A stretch of DNA of 64,000 nt. It comes from Orthonyx spaldingii. Lineage: Eukaryota > Chordata > Aves > Passeriformes > Orthonychidae. Positions 12,651 through 25,700 of the stretch are shown piece by piece. A model generated the notes under the pieces. The model was not told the origin of the DNA, searched no databases, and saw only the letters and a list, made by a program, of their open reading frames with translations. Every line of letters starts with the position of its first letter. The stretch's first letter is position 1. The stretch lies in the NCBI GenBank assembly GCA_013397795.1, contig VZTJ01000538.1, forward strand, positions 156,682 to 220,681, read 5' to 3'. The position numbers and the translations under genes were made by a program.

Positions 12651-15600
12651 CTCAAAATTTCTACGAATGACTTCAGAAGTCTCCAAAAAAAAGAAGAAAA
12701 AAAGATGAAAACGTGATCTGTATCAGTTTATTACAGATTTTAAAAAGCTGAACATTGTATAAACTGGGGGAAAAAGTAATTACAATACCATACTGAAGTG
12801 GCAGTATGTTAGTAACTTGCTTAACTTACTCATTAATAGCAGCTAATTAAAATGTCAGCCCTCCAGAACTTTAAGTACACACAGCTTTCACTCTTTTTGT
12901 GAAGCATATGAAGTCCGGATTTCTTTCCAGTCTAACCATTTCAGTAAAAGGTGGGGACAAAATATATAGAAAAAAAATCCAAATAAATTAACATGTTATT
13001 TATTTAGGGGCTTCTTTTCTTTTTGCGTCACAATATTAGAAATAGATTCATCTCTCAATTCAAAGATCCTTGAAGTATTCAATAACCAGAGTTTCTCAGA
13101 AAGGAGATCTGGGAGTACAATGGAATCAGTATCCTTTTAGAAACTCTGCAACTTGTCCCCTGGAGACTACTCCTTCCCCACTTTCTACACCCGTACTCAC
13201 CGTGTTTCACATCAGTCTCACCTTTTGTAAACTGGCATGGAATAAAAATGCAAGAAGCAACTAAAAGTATCAGTAACCTCATATACATTAACAGTAGTTT
13301 CCAAAATACATACAAGCTATCCATTAGCATGTAAAATAGAAGCAATGGTCAGGGTAACGTGAAATTACTTCAGCTATCTTTTAAAAATATAAAAATGTAA
13401 ATCATTTCATGAGAAATTTCAAGAGAAAGACTGTTTTCATGTTTTAAGAATACCTATAACGAACCTTAAATATGCATCTAGATTTTTTTTTTTAATCTAA
13501 GCATTTTTCCACGGAATTTCCTGGCAAGTTTTACTATTCACATTTCAACATCACCTGCAGAACCTTTACTCAAGATTGCCTAAAAAAAGAAGTTTATTTC
13601 TACTTTGTAGACAGCAGAACTTTCACACAAGTTGGCAGAACAAAATGTCACTCCTAGCAATGTGGTTTCTTTTTTTACTTTCTTTTTATTAGGAGGAGGA
13701 CAGATTCCCCCGACACCACTTCACTGCAAGCATGCAGCGCGGACAACTTTGTGTCACATAATCACATCCAAAAGGTAGCTCTGTTCCTTGAGAAACAGTG
13801 ATTACAGGGCCTCGTTTGATGAGCTACTGTCTATAAAGCAAATTACAGCAAAACAATCATACATCTCTGCCTTTTCACATATATTCACTGGATGTCAGAC
13901 AAATGGTTTCACCAGTCCAATAATTTTCCTCTGTCAGCTTATTTAATGAAAACAGGAAGGAAAAGAAAGAAAGTCACCTTACACATATTTCAGTCATAAA
14001 CTGCACTGAGATAACTATACTAGACTTTTGTACTTGCAAACTTAATTCATATCCTCAAAAGACAGAAGCTATGATGGGAGAGTAGGCACTATCTACTGGG
14101 CTTTATCTTTTTCAGGAAACCAAACATCTTGTTGGCTTTTTGCATACCAAATCCGTAAACAAATACTCTAAAAATGTTTTTGTGAATGTAACTATGTCCT
14201 CTGCTGAACTATATTTTCTATACAGGAAAATAATTAAGGTTACAGGATCAAGTCAAATGAAAGCACATAGAGAGTATCATATAGGAACACATTATATATA
14301 ATTTTTGAAGAACCTTAACAATTGCAGAATTAAGGAAAGCAAGTAGTGAATTTTAGAGTGAGAGTTTTCTATTGTCATTGGAATGGTGTATTTGTGATTA
14401 TCATTATGATCATTCTCAATGATGAAGTCTGTAACATGCAAGGTTACTGACTAGGGTGCAATCAATATGTGGCACTGGCATACAACACTGATAGCAAATT
14501 TCCTAAAATTATCATGCAGATTAGACCAAAAAAGATTCTCACCCATTTGGCAAACCTTTAAAATTGAAGTTCTTATGGGTTTTGACCTGGATTGAAACTA
14601 ATGTCTTTCTTAAATCTTTAAAAGAGATGGACTTTAAAGCTGGTTGACAGCACATTATTGCATGCTTTAAAATTAAAAGATGACACAAAAGAAATAAGGA
14701 AAAATGTCATTTTCTCACCGCATCTGAATGGAAAAGTATGTTCTTGACATGCTATAATTGCTGCCAAGTATTTGTTCAAGCTCTTTCACTACAGTTTAAT
14801 CAGGATTCATTTCCTTCTTCTCTGTATTTGAGTTTTCACAGCAAACTAAGCGACGTTTCTTTGTTCCACTGAGTAAAGCAATACTTGCCCTGAACTGACA
14901 AACTTGATCATTTTTACACCCATCACAAGAGTCAAGAAGCTCAATTTAGATGGTTGATAGAGCTCTACTCCTCCTTGCAAACAGACAGGTCTAGCCTGAA
15001 GGTCTCTAAACTGTTTGTTCATTCCAAATTCTCTCTGCAAATGAGCCACATGTTTTTGAAGACTATCCAGACAAAATTCCCTTTCCAGAATTACTACAAA
15101 ACATATCTCTCTTTAAAAAAAACAACAAAACATAAAACCAAACAGGCCAAGTATCTACAGATAAACTCCTTCTAAATATTACTTAAATAGACCTGAAAAC
15201 GTTTAAGCACAAAGAGAAAGGTGACTAAAAGAGCCGAAAACCAAACCATCATTCCACACTGCAAGTGCCAAATCAAAAGATCCATTTTAGCTGAGATCTC
15301 CTCTCATACCTCTCCCTCCCAAAAAAACCCCAAACACAAAACTTCTAAAGTCAGATTTTCTTTTTTTTAAGGCAGCATCTCTATTAAACCCCCAATTATT
15401 ACACATTAAATACATTTTCCAGTATCAGGTCTTGATCACTAATATTGATGTAAGCCATGAAAACAGATCTTCACCATTATACAGGTAACACTATACTTGG
15501 GTCTATCACAAGCAGATGGCATCTGCTTCTTATAGTTTTATTTAAATTATATTTTTCCTTTGGCTTATTTCTTTCTTTTTAGAAATAATTTTTTTGAAAA

Positions 15601-18439
15601 TATAGAGCAAGATGAAAACCTAGCAACTTTGAAAATTTTTCTAGGAGAGCACTTCTTGAATTTTGGATACTAGTTTCAATCAAGAATATATATCACTGAT
15701 ACAGTGATAGTCATAGATTCTTCTTGCCAAGTTTCTGGAAATACAATTTTCTTCCTGCCTATCATGGTAAAAATCAACATGCCAATGCCCAGCACAGGAA
15801 AGTACGCAGAACATTATTTTCAGTGCTCTAAATAATAGGAGTTGTATTATGAACTCTGCTTCCCCTTCCTTGGTCACTCTGGTAGCTCTTACAAATTAGC
15901 TTACCAATTACATTTAAATGGTTTAACTGATGAGTTTCCAAAGTGAGTGTGGGGGGACAGTGAAGAACAGGGAAAGAATCACATTTACTTCAACCACAAA
16001 AAGGGCCTCATACGTGGCCAAGGCAACAGAGGCACTGTGCTTTAAAATAGAAGGTTGCCTCTGACTTACAGCCACCATAAACTCTTTTCATGCATAGATT
16101 TAAGTGGTAAGAGTTAGTTCTATCATGTACACAGTGTTCTGAGAGAGACAAATTCTATACAGCTGCAGACTTACACTTCCTAGATTCTTCTGCAGCAGGG
16201 TAATATTAAGCTGTAACTTGAGATCCAGTGAGAGTGTGTACCCAAACCACCACTTAAACAATACTGTGATATGCCATTTCACAATCTGAGGAAACCAGTC
16301 TGTAGTTACCCAGAGAAAGCCCTAAGGCCTTGTGATGAAAAACCAAAACACCAAACCATGTTTTCTAGCTATCAAGGTTTAACCTTCTGGACAAAACACG
16401 ACTGAAAAAAAATTTCTTTCCAAATCAGTATTTAAGAGCATAGTAGTTTTATCATGCTTGGCACCCAGATCCAGGCTGATCTCACTGTTTTCAGCAGGTA
16501 TCCAGACCATTAAGAGCAGTAGAACCAGATCACAGTCTGCAGCACTTTATTTACAAAGCAAATGCACTTTAATATGTGAAACACTTTATGTAACTGCAGT
16601 AGATTGCATCCATCTTTCATATTACACATCCTTTATGTGCTGTCTCCTTGACAAGACAAATTCTAAACATTACAGTTTAGAATTTTTTAATCATGGCAGA
16701 CTTGCATTAAGATAAACTGACAAACATTTTTCTCTTTTACAAACAATACATTGTAAACTGCATGAAGCCTATTCATGATTAATGTTATGAACAATTACGT
16801 TATGACTGTTTATTGAGACTTTGGCTACCACTACAGTTCCAATTATATTGCAAATTCTCAAATTCTTTCTAAAGGAATTGCAAGTTGAGAGACCTAAATT
16901 AAATTTAGTAAACCTGTTTAATATATAATGCTGACGAAATTCCCAGTGTATAATTCCATATGAAATATGGCATAAGTAAATCAGTATTTTAGTATACACT
17001 TTTTATCCTGCACAACTTTTATTACATTTATCTGTATAAGTATCACAGAGCTAATTTTTTTCACAACCAATAGGGTATTACAATTAATGTTGCTTTCTGT
17101 ATCATGCTGCCTCATATCTTCTAGAAACATTCTGGCACTAGGCTTTGCCTTGAAAGTTCTTCTGAATTTAAGAACACTATTGAAAATAAATACTTGAACA
17201 GAAGTGACAGAAAAGGATCACCAGTGCACAATTTCTTTAAGTGACACTGAAGTCAAATTTCAGGTGTTCACTACTCATTATTGCTGTGCAAAAGCACTCG
17301 TGTCTTTTCCCTTGTTTTGACATTCTACTGCAAGAATACAGAGCTCTAATATATTTTCATTGTCATCACAAACATGTACAGATTACTTATTTTCCAATAT
17401 CTCTTCTTAGCTTGTTTATAAAACGAATCTGTATGAATGTTTGTTTATAGAACTAATCTCTATTAAATGCTTGCATTGAGGCATGTAAAGGTCAAGATCT
17501 TTAAAATCCCCTTCTCCCAGTCAAGGTAACATTTTGAAGAAGCAGAAAGGTAAAGACAATACTGAATACAGGAAAGAATTACAACCTTCATTCCTTCCCT
17601 CCCCGTAAGGCTTCCATATGGTATTATACAAATAGGACGAACAAAGACTGCAAATGGCTCAGTAACTGCTGGAATAGGTACTGGGTGTTACAGTACATTC
17701 TAAACGGGTTTTCCTTTGAGATCTTATTAGCAGACAAGCCCAAAATGGCTCAATAGTCAAACATAAAAGTATTGATAGCCATTATCTCAGAAGTCACTTA
17801 TTCTATTCCTTAGCCAATTTCTTTGGAAGACAAAGGTTTCTATAAATTTATGTTTACACAGCTCCTTATATTTTACCATTCTCTCAGAAATTAGGTTATT
17901 ACACTAAATTTTCAGTCCACCTCATAGAACCTTACCATTTCAGCATACACCTACAATCAGACAAAAATATCTCCAAAGCATTATAAAGGAAAAAATAAAA
18001 GACTGTATTTAAAGAATACAAATTGAAAACAAAAATCACTTGCAGTATGCAGTCTTTCTACATGTATTTTATAGGCTATTAATATCACTGATAGAATTGA
18101 TAAAATGTTTTCAGAAATAAAACCTTATTTTTTTCCCTTTTCCGGTTCCTTCAGTTACCCTTTTGTAGCACTTTATATTGGAAAAGTTATCACTTGTAGT
18201 TAGAAATAGATTGTCATGATCAGAAATACCACAATATTTAAATATAAACATTCAATCTGCACTTCTTGAAAAGCCTAAGAATGACACATGAATCCTTCCT
18301 CTTATCTGAGAAGGGTTGTAATTCATCATTACTGCTACTGCTCATAATTGATGATAGAGCAGAGAATTTCTCGAGTGAAATAGATAAAATAACTTTCAGA
18401 AATAGAGGAACAATGACATTGACTGATTCTTGAGGACTT

Positions 18440-18960
18440 TTGGTCTCACTACCCAGGACATAGAGGTGAAACCAACATAATGTCTTGTGGATGCTTCTGA
18501 ATTGCTACCTTAGGCTTTCATGGCTCTCTCCTGTGAATCTCATCCCTCATGGGAGCATTGAGGGATCTCAAACTCCTAGTTCTGCACAGAAACCTTGAAA
18601 AATCAGTGGCTATCAGTGCCACAAAAGCTGCTATGACTCTGAAATGAACATCTTGGCAGAAATGTCCTCAGAGTCCTCCCTAGACAACTGAAGAAGGGAA
18701 ATCTCTGATAAAACAAAGAAATGGCAACTACAGTAGCTGATTCATGCCAATACCAGGGGCCTCAGCATCCAGGAGCTCTACTCTCTGTAGAGATGCAGGT
18801 AGATTTACAGTGCCCTGACACAAAAGGCATTGCTGTAGCTGGGCTGATACACACAGCAGGAGCTACCTGGGTCATTACTGCACAGGCTGCATTCATGTAG
18901 GGTGCACCCACCACTCTGAATTCCAATGCAAGAGTGCTCTTCTGATATACAGAAGACATT
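18440..18960. other. GC-richer block of unknown origin
   Basis: About 500 bp with more balanced composition than the flanks. On the minus strand a 65-codon frame (18959-18762) starts M-S-S-V-Y-Q-K-S and is rich in Ala, Cys and Thr, but it matches no protein I recognise. A short inverted match, tctactctctgtagagatgc near 18777-18796, falls at its end. It could be an old LTR or other unclassified repeat. Confidence 0.3.
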
Positions 18961-19263
18961 GTTTATTACTTACCAAAACAAATACTGACAGATGTAGGAT
19001 TTGCACTTGTTTATAGTTCTCATATTTTTAATGCAAATTAAGCATATTCTTCATCAAGGCATGTCATCAGTTGTATTCCCAAAGGAAAAGAAATTAATAG
19101 GAACAGGTCTTATTTTAAATTCTGATTTCTTGTCAAAAAGGTGGCATGACTTATCAACACCAATGAAGTCAATTTCTCTGATTAGCTTATTTTGCTCCCT
19201 CCCCGTCCATTGTAATACCTGATTGACTTAATGGCTCACTTTAAAAAGTGGAAGCACTTAAAC

Positions 19264-19297
19264 TTCTTTTTTCTTTTTTCTTTTTTTCTTCCTTCCA
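19264..19297. repeat. polypyrimidine tract
   Basis: An uninterrupted run of T and C (ttcttttttctttttttctt, then ccttcc). On the pre-mRNA strand it is purine-rich. Low complexity only. Confidence 0.85.
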
Positions 19298-22027
19298 AAG
19301 TAACTATCACAACTGTTTATTTAGGAATTACTTTCTTTTTTAAGGTTAACTTTTGCTTTTCTTTCCCTGTATTTCAGTCACTGGTTTTGAGCTAACGACA
19401 GAGTAATATTCAGAGAAGAATAGAAGCAATTGAGTTAACTGAATAACTTAATTTTCATTTCACTACATCTATTCTGTACTGATAAGTTGTATATTTAAGT
19501 CATTATATATTCCTTTCTGACACTGAGTAAATCAAGGCTTGAATAACTGGCAACTAAACAGATAAGTTCCCTATTCCACCAACAGTATAACAATTAGTAC
19601 TTCTGCAACCCAATAACATTTCCCTCGTCTTCTTGAATTTTTCTATCAAGATTAACCAACTCATATTGTCAGAACTGGTCTGGAAGTCTTTACAAGTGCT
19701 TTCAAATTAAGTTCTGGCTATGTGTAAAGCCTTGCCACTCCATCCTTCACTTCAAGTACCTTCTCAAGTAGCATCACCATGCTAACAAAATGTGAAGTAA
19801 CGATAGAAGCACCCTGAACACACATTTGAAACTCAGGTGTTCCAACAAAGCCCTGCAAACCCAAAAGCAACACAAGCTCATTTCAGGATTTATATGCAAG
19901 ACCATTTCTAACTTTAAAGACAACACAATGAGCTAAAACACTTGAAATAAATAGAAATAATACCTTTTTTTCTGCATGCCTTGCAAAAGGCTTTACTCCT
20001 TGACTTCAAGATGAGAGACCATTCACATTCAGAAACATAGGTTGTAATTGGTGGAATGAAAAGGGATCAAAGTATTTGGCCATGAAACAGTAGTAGTCAT
20101 GAAGAAACTGGTACCTCTCCATTATGAATTATGAAAGTCACATTCCAAGTGCTCAGGAAATTGTAAGCTTTACAGATAAACAGCCAGATAAAATTAAATT
20201 AAAAAAATAATAATAAAAAAAATACTTCACTCCTTTCTTCTTTTCTGTACAACAAGCATTGACTGCCTTTCCTGAAATGTCCCGAGAAGCCCTTTCACAT
20301 CATGCTTTCAGACAGATTTTTAACTAAGAGTGTATTTCAGCCAATGTCATTAGGAACAGAAATTACATAAGTATGTCCCATTGAGATGCTCTAGCTTTGC
20401 ATTTGTGTTACCATACTGTGATTTTCAAAGAAAAGAGCATTAAAAGTTATTTTAATCTACTGAATATGATGACAAATATAAACTATTTAAAAGATATTTC
20501 TAAAATGTCAAACTCAGCAAACGGAAAAATTATAAAAAAAGAAAGTTTTATTAAAAAATGTAAATAAGTCAGAATATCTTAATATTCACATACTACTACA
20601 GTTATGTTAGGTTTAGGACTTGGAATTACAAAGCTACATAACATGTTTTTTCAGTTTCTCAGCCAATGGCTTGCATTACATTGGCAATGCTTTAAGCTAT
20701 CCATCAGACAATCATAAGTATTACTGTTATTGTCCAAAACATATGGGGTCCACATTACATATTTAGAAATTAAAAATACATTGCCAGAGCATCAATGCAC
20801 GTCCCTCAAAAAGGTCCATTCTAATCAGCAAACATGATATTCCCCACATATGTGCAAGTTTCCACATACATGCTGCTTTTATTTTGTACAGTCTCTCTTA
20901 GATATTTGTCATTTTACATTTAGCAATTTGGAACACAGCAATTATTGATCTGACAACTACTAAATTGCCTAGAATAATTTCCTTCCCCTCCCCACCTTTT
21001 TTACCTCCTAAGCACATGTGGGAGGAAAGGATAATTTCTTTAGTTAGTGATCAAGATTCAAAAGAGAAAGGGAAAAATAGCTTACAAAATTAACATACAC
21101 TTGCAATATTTTACTAGTTCAGGCTCCTGCAAAATTAAATACTTACCAAGTCTTATGAATCTGTCAACGAGATTCAGTTATAGAGATATTTCGGAGGAGG
21201 TTTTGGCTGTCTCAACACAGTGGGATCAAGACAGTATAATTTGTTTTACAATAGTAGATTGGTCTTTGTAAAATAATGACTTGCAAACACTGATTAAGAT
21301 GTAATTCAACTGCTGTTTCTCTTCCTTCCTTCTAATTTAATTCATCTTGTGTTGAATAGTTGTATATTATGTTATAAAAGAAGAATTCAAATCTGGACAT
21401 GCTCTGGTGACAGAAAGACGAACACAAACCATACTCTCTGCACGTATGGGATGCAGCAAGTGAAGGTACATTAAAATTACATTGCCCTAACAAAGTGTCC
21501 TTCAGCGTATTTGCAAACATAATTTTCTCCCATTTTCAAATAATTTCAGACTGTCAGAATTAGGTGAAGTTGTTCTAGCAAGACTAAAGTATTGGAGTTG
21601 GACAATGATAAAAATGTCAAAGGTTCTTGGCAGCTATAGGTACTGAACTCAGGCTTTGCTCACTGATTTAAGGACAATTTGGTTTTAGTTATAACATATG
21701 TCCTTTTGCAAACTGACACTGTTTCTATTTGGTCAGTCTGAAAAATTATTTCAACACGAAAAATAATTTGCTGATAACATTTTTGCCGATTGTACAATCA
21801 TTATATAGTTACTAGCACGAAACGTATTGTCACTTGGCTACTTTCAGAGATAAAGTATTTCTGCTTGGTCTGACCCCTCACTTCAGGACATAATGTCCTT
21901 GTGACATTGCTGCAATCAAAAAAAAAGTTGTTAAGAATGCCTTCTAAAGGACTTAAAAGAAAAAATAGCCATGGAGAAAAAGAATGAATAAACAAACCAC
22001 TTTAATTTGTCCTGAACTCATGTATAC

Positions 22028-22136
22028 CTGAACGCATAGCATCTTTTTGAATGCTTTCATAATCATGCCAGTCCTTCCTTTTCAGGCCATCAGTCCAGGT
22101 AAAGAGCTGTCCATCTCCCAGCCCCAAAGGAAGTGT
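22028..22136 (-). CDS. GALNTL6: GALNTL6 internal coding exon (stem region)
   Basis: This is the exon immediately upstream of the 1097-1235 exon in the same minus-strand gene. It encodes T-L-P-L-G-L-G-D-G-Q-L-F-T-W-T-D-G-L, followed by K-R-K-D-W-H-D-Y-E-S-I-Q-K-D-A-M-R-S. Its last base G completes a Gly codon with the first two bases of the next exon, giving M-R-S-G-K-G-E-H across the junction, as in GALNTL6. It starts in phase 0 after the acceptor tttcacag|ACA (AG at 22137-22138) and ends at CAG|gtatac (donor GT at 22026-22027). Length is 36 codons plus 1 nt, with no stop. The protein segment lies in the lumenal stem just before the catalytic domain, about residues 47-83 of the human protein from memory. 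It is too short to stand out as a long open frame and was found by reading the minus strand and checking splice sites and phase. Confidence 0.95.
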
Positions 22137-22172
22137 CTGTGAAAACAGTAAATAAAGAAACAAATAAGTATA
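22137..22172 (-). other. 3' splice acceptor of GALNTL6 exon 22028-22136
   Basis: On the minus strand the intron ends with a T-rich tract containing ttgtttctttatttactg and then ttttcacag before the first exon base. The tttactg piece is a plausible branch-site context. There is no AG between this tract and the chosen acceptor. Confidence 0.8.
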
Positions 22173-22731
22173 TACATACATATGTGGTTTACGTTATTAC
22201 AGAGAAACCCTCATAATATGGCAGTAGCAAGTAAAACATTCAGTTTATTCAATGCAAATGTTGAAAATTTACTGTGGTAAATGAAGCTATTTTTCTAAAT
22301 ACTGTGAGAAAACAGTGACTTTAGTTCTTGACAAACAATTAATTGAAGTATATCAAACAACTTGTGCTTAACATTTCTCTTTTCAGCAGTGTTCTGATAT
22401 GACTGCTTGGCAAGAAGCTCATAGAGATTAAATGGACCACTAAAATTGAACAGGTTTCAAAAATGCCTTATACTTCAAAACATGAAGGACTTTGATTTTT
22501 TCCTTAAACTATCACTTGTGCAAAGTTGGAGTTTTAGTTACTCTGCACTTTACAATGTTCCTCTTTAATTTTTTTTTTTGTGAGTTTTTTTTAATAGCTG
22601 CTACTAAGTTATTGCTATTCATACAAGGTCAAAGGACTGCATCAACAGCACAGAGCAAAGAGACTCTCAAAGCACTTTCAAATCCTGTAGATCTTCACGA
22701 CAAGCAACAAGGGGAAAAATACCCCAAAACA

Positions 22732-22752
22732 CACCATCACCACCACCACCAC
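22732..22752. repeat. (CAC)n microsatellite
   Basis: Six to seven CAC units with one CAT interruption. On the GALNTL6 transcript strand it reads as a UGG/GUG repeat, about 600 nt upstream of the acceptor of exon 22028-22136. It creates a run of His or Gly in chance reading frames on the two strands. Confidence 0.9.
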
Positions 22753-25700
22753 AGAATACCCAAAAAAGAAACTCCCATACAATGTGTAGCTGGTAAGCTG
22801 ACTTCCCCTTTCCAAACTCCAAATTCCTGGGTAAAGCTAAGAACTGCTTTTTGCTTCTAAGCAAGATTATCTTCCTAGAGGATTTTTTTTGTCCCCCTTG
22901 ATTCTTTCTGCCAAAAGCTAGTATTTTTATGAAAATTAAGAATCAAATAGTACCATGAGGAGTACATTAAATGTAGATCCATAGGAAGTAGTTCAAATCA
23001 AGTTAACCTTTTTTTAAATGCTTAACTTAAAAAAATAAGTGGTAAAAGAAAATGACAAAATTTTGACCCGCAAAGAAGATGATCTACTGTATGTGTGCTG
23101 ACGAAAGTGAGGAAATGATTCATTGCTGCATAGAAATAACATGAAAGCTCTAGCTCTGCTAATTACAGGTTCAAATCAGTAAGCTGTTCAGAACAAAAGG
23201 CATATATTTAATGCATGCTGGAAATGTTATCAAAGTTATGAGAAAGCACACTCAAAAAGCAGTTCCAGGGATGCAATATCTGATCAGTCCTCTACTAGGA
23301 AATTTTGGAAGCCCTACAAAAATCTCATGCCTATGTAACAGTGATGCTTTGCACTTCATGTATGAAGTTTGCAAACCCAATGAACACTGGAATCACACAT
23401 ATTCTCTTACTGATTTTACACTACTGGCTGCACAAAACTGGACGACACTCATTGGCTCAAAGTGAAATTGTCCCAGCATGCTCACTTATGATTTCTTTTT
23501 TTTTTAGGACAGACAAATATTTGCCAAGCTACATGATTCAGATCTGGTTCCTAAGCAACTCCTAAAAGTGGGGTTCCAAGTGGATTTGTAACCAAGAAGT
23601 GAGGAATGCCAGGCATGACTGGTTACCTTCTAGCAAATTATGCTAGAAATCCTGGATGACAAAGATTCATGCTGAAAATATCTGCTTTGGGTCAGCTGAG
23701 AATGCTGGATATTCAGGGTAAAGTGTTGTGAGCTCAGTGCTCTCCAATAAATCCCTGAGATACAGAGAAAAATCCATCACACTCTGTTAGCATGGCCTTA
23801 ATTTCTAACTTTTAGTATTAAAGGTAACTTATGTTACATAATGCCAAAATGCAACCTAGTTTGTTTTTTCTTCTATTACCACTTTTGCAGACATATTCCA
23901 TGAAAACACTATTGTCATATTTTAATACGATAAAACTCCAGGTTCACACATGGAAGAACTGAAGAACTTAATACATTTTGATAGAAATATTACAGGTTAT
24001 CAAAATATCTAACCTTTCATGTCATTAAAATGAACTCATTCATTTCAATAATTCTTGAGTTAAAACAAGGCCAATGTTCTAATAGTAATACTAAGTTGCC
24101 TGGGTTTTAAAGTCAGAAGCATAAGGTAGAACACAGGCTGCAACAGCACTAATCACAATTCTTAAGCATAAATTCCTAACCTAATCTACTCTGAAGCAGT
24201 AACTGGCTTTTTAAAAGTCAAGCCAAGACAGATTTACTTCAATTAAACTTGTACCCTTGTCAGTATGGGTACAGCTGGTGTGAATCACTTGGTTCCAAAA
24301 AAGCAGGAGTATTGAAACTATCAAAAGCACGACAAATTTTACTTTTGTGACCCTTTATTCCTGTGCTGGCTTCTTTCCCTAAAAGTAGTTATTTAAATGG
24401 CAAGTTTGCAGTCACAGAAAGAAAGCTGAATAGTAGAGTTTACATGTGGTTTCCTGTTGCCTATTTGCATTTTGATGCCATTACTTTTTAAAAATATTAA
24501 TCACATGTAGTTACTTTACTTGATAGCATTTAAAAGTCTAATGTACCAGGAGACTCTCTTGCAAGCATAGCAGAGTTAAATAAATACATCCACTAAAATT
24601 AATCTAGCAAAAGGATAAATATAAATCCAAATATCATATGATACATAAAAAACTAAATGAAGTCTTGACATGGCTCATATTTTGGAAGGGCAACATTGCC
24701 CGAAGAGGAAACAGGAAACCAACCATAGTATTGGTGCCATTAGAAGTTCCTGTTTAACAACTGAGAGTATTGTTTGGATTGTTGGGATTTCTTTTAATAA
24801 ATCCCTTAACTCCCTCACATCATACCATGGCGATTTTTGTGCTCTAACATCCTTTCAGTATAAGGTGAATTCAGTAGAATGCTCTTGCATGTCACTTCCT
24901 AAGACCAGTATTCACACAGCACCATCCCAATGCTGACTGAACACTGTGATCCCTACACGCACTGGACTGCATGAAATTCACTCTGCGTACACACTAGTTT
25001 CACCTCTGCAGTGAACATGAAACAGGGCTTAGAAATGGATGTTGACTTGCACAGCCAAACTCTCTGGAAAGAGCAAGAGTTTTGCAGTGAACTTGTTCTT
25101 TAGCTCTGAAGAAATCTGAACTGCCTTAGGTCAGTCCCTCAACTAAATATCTCCCTTGTCAGCAACTGAAGGATTCTTTTTTCCTTTTTTTTCCAGGTTG
25201 CTGTATTGTTTAACAAGATACAAAAGCACTTGAGAAAATGGATTTCTCCATTTCACCTCTGCCTAAGGGTAAACAAATTGCATTTTGAAAGACCTTAAAA
25301 CGTAGTTTCTGGGATGCTTTAAAACTGCTAAAAGGCGCCATTGTAAAACTCTAAGTACACTCATATGCCACTTTTATCCAGATGATAATGACTGGAAAAG
25401 CTTCCATTTCTAAAGTATTTCTAGCTATCGAAGAAGGAAAATTTAAAAAAAAAGGGAAAAATAATGTAGTATTTTTATTCTAGCATTTGTCTTCTCCCTA
25501 CATAGTTTTCTTTCTCAGTTCTCCATCTTTTTTCGCTACCATGACAATTTAAACTATTTTGCATCAAACTAGAAGCTGCTCTACTTTAGTTATACACAGG
25601 CTGACTCTCTGGTCTAATGGCTGCATAATAACAACAACCAAGTGTTGCTACTTGCAAGTACATACAAGAAAGCCCATACAACTCTACATCCCATCTCAGA

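Larger units (their letters stand above)
1236..22027 (-). other. GALNTL6: GALNTL6 intron, complete, 20.8 kb
   Basis: Complete intron between the two exons, phase 1, with GT (22027-22026) and AG (1237-1236) ends. Most of it is AT-rich unique-looking sequence. It holds a probable dispersed avian repeat near 12436-12650, GC-richer blocks at 8220-8470 and 18440-18960, and several short tandem or low-complexity tracts listed separately. Between those I see no coding exon, RNA gene or intact mobile element. Open frames such as 2509-2829 and 18762-18959 are not supported as genes. Confidence 0.85.

Noticed and set aside
22492..22860. Plus-strand 122-codon frame with a run of His residues
   Set aside because: The His run is only the (CAC)n microsatellite at 22732-22752. 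The frame is antisense to the GALNTL6 intron and matches no protein.
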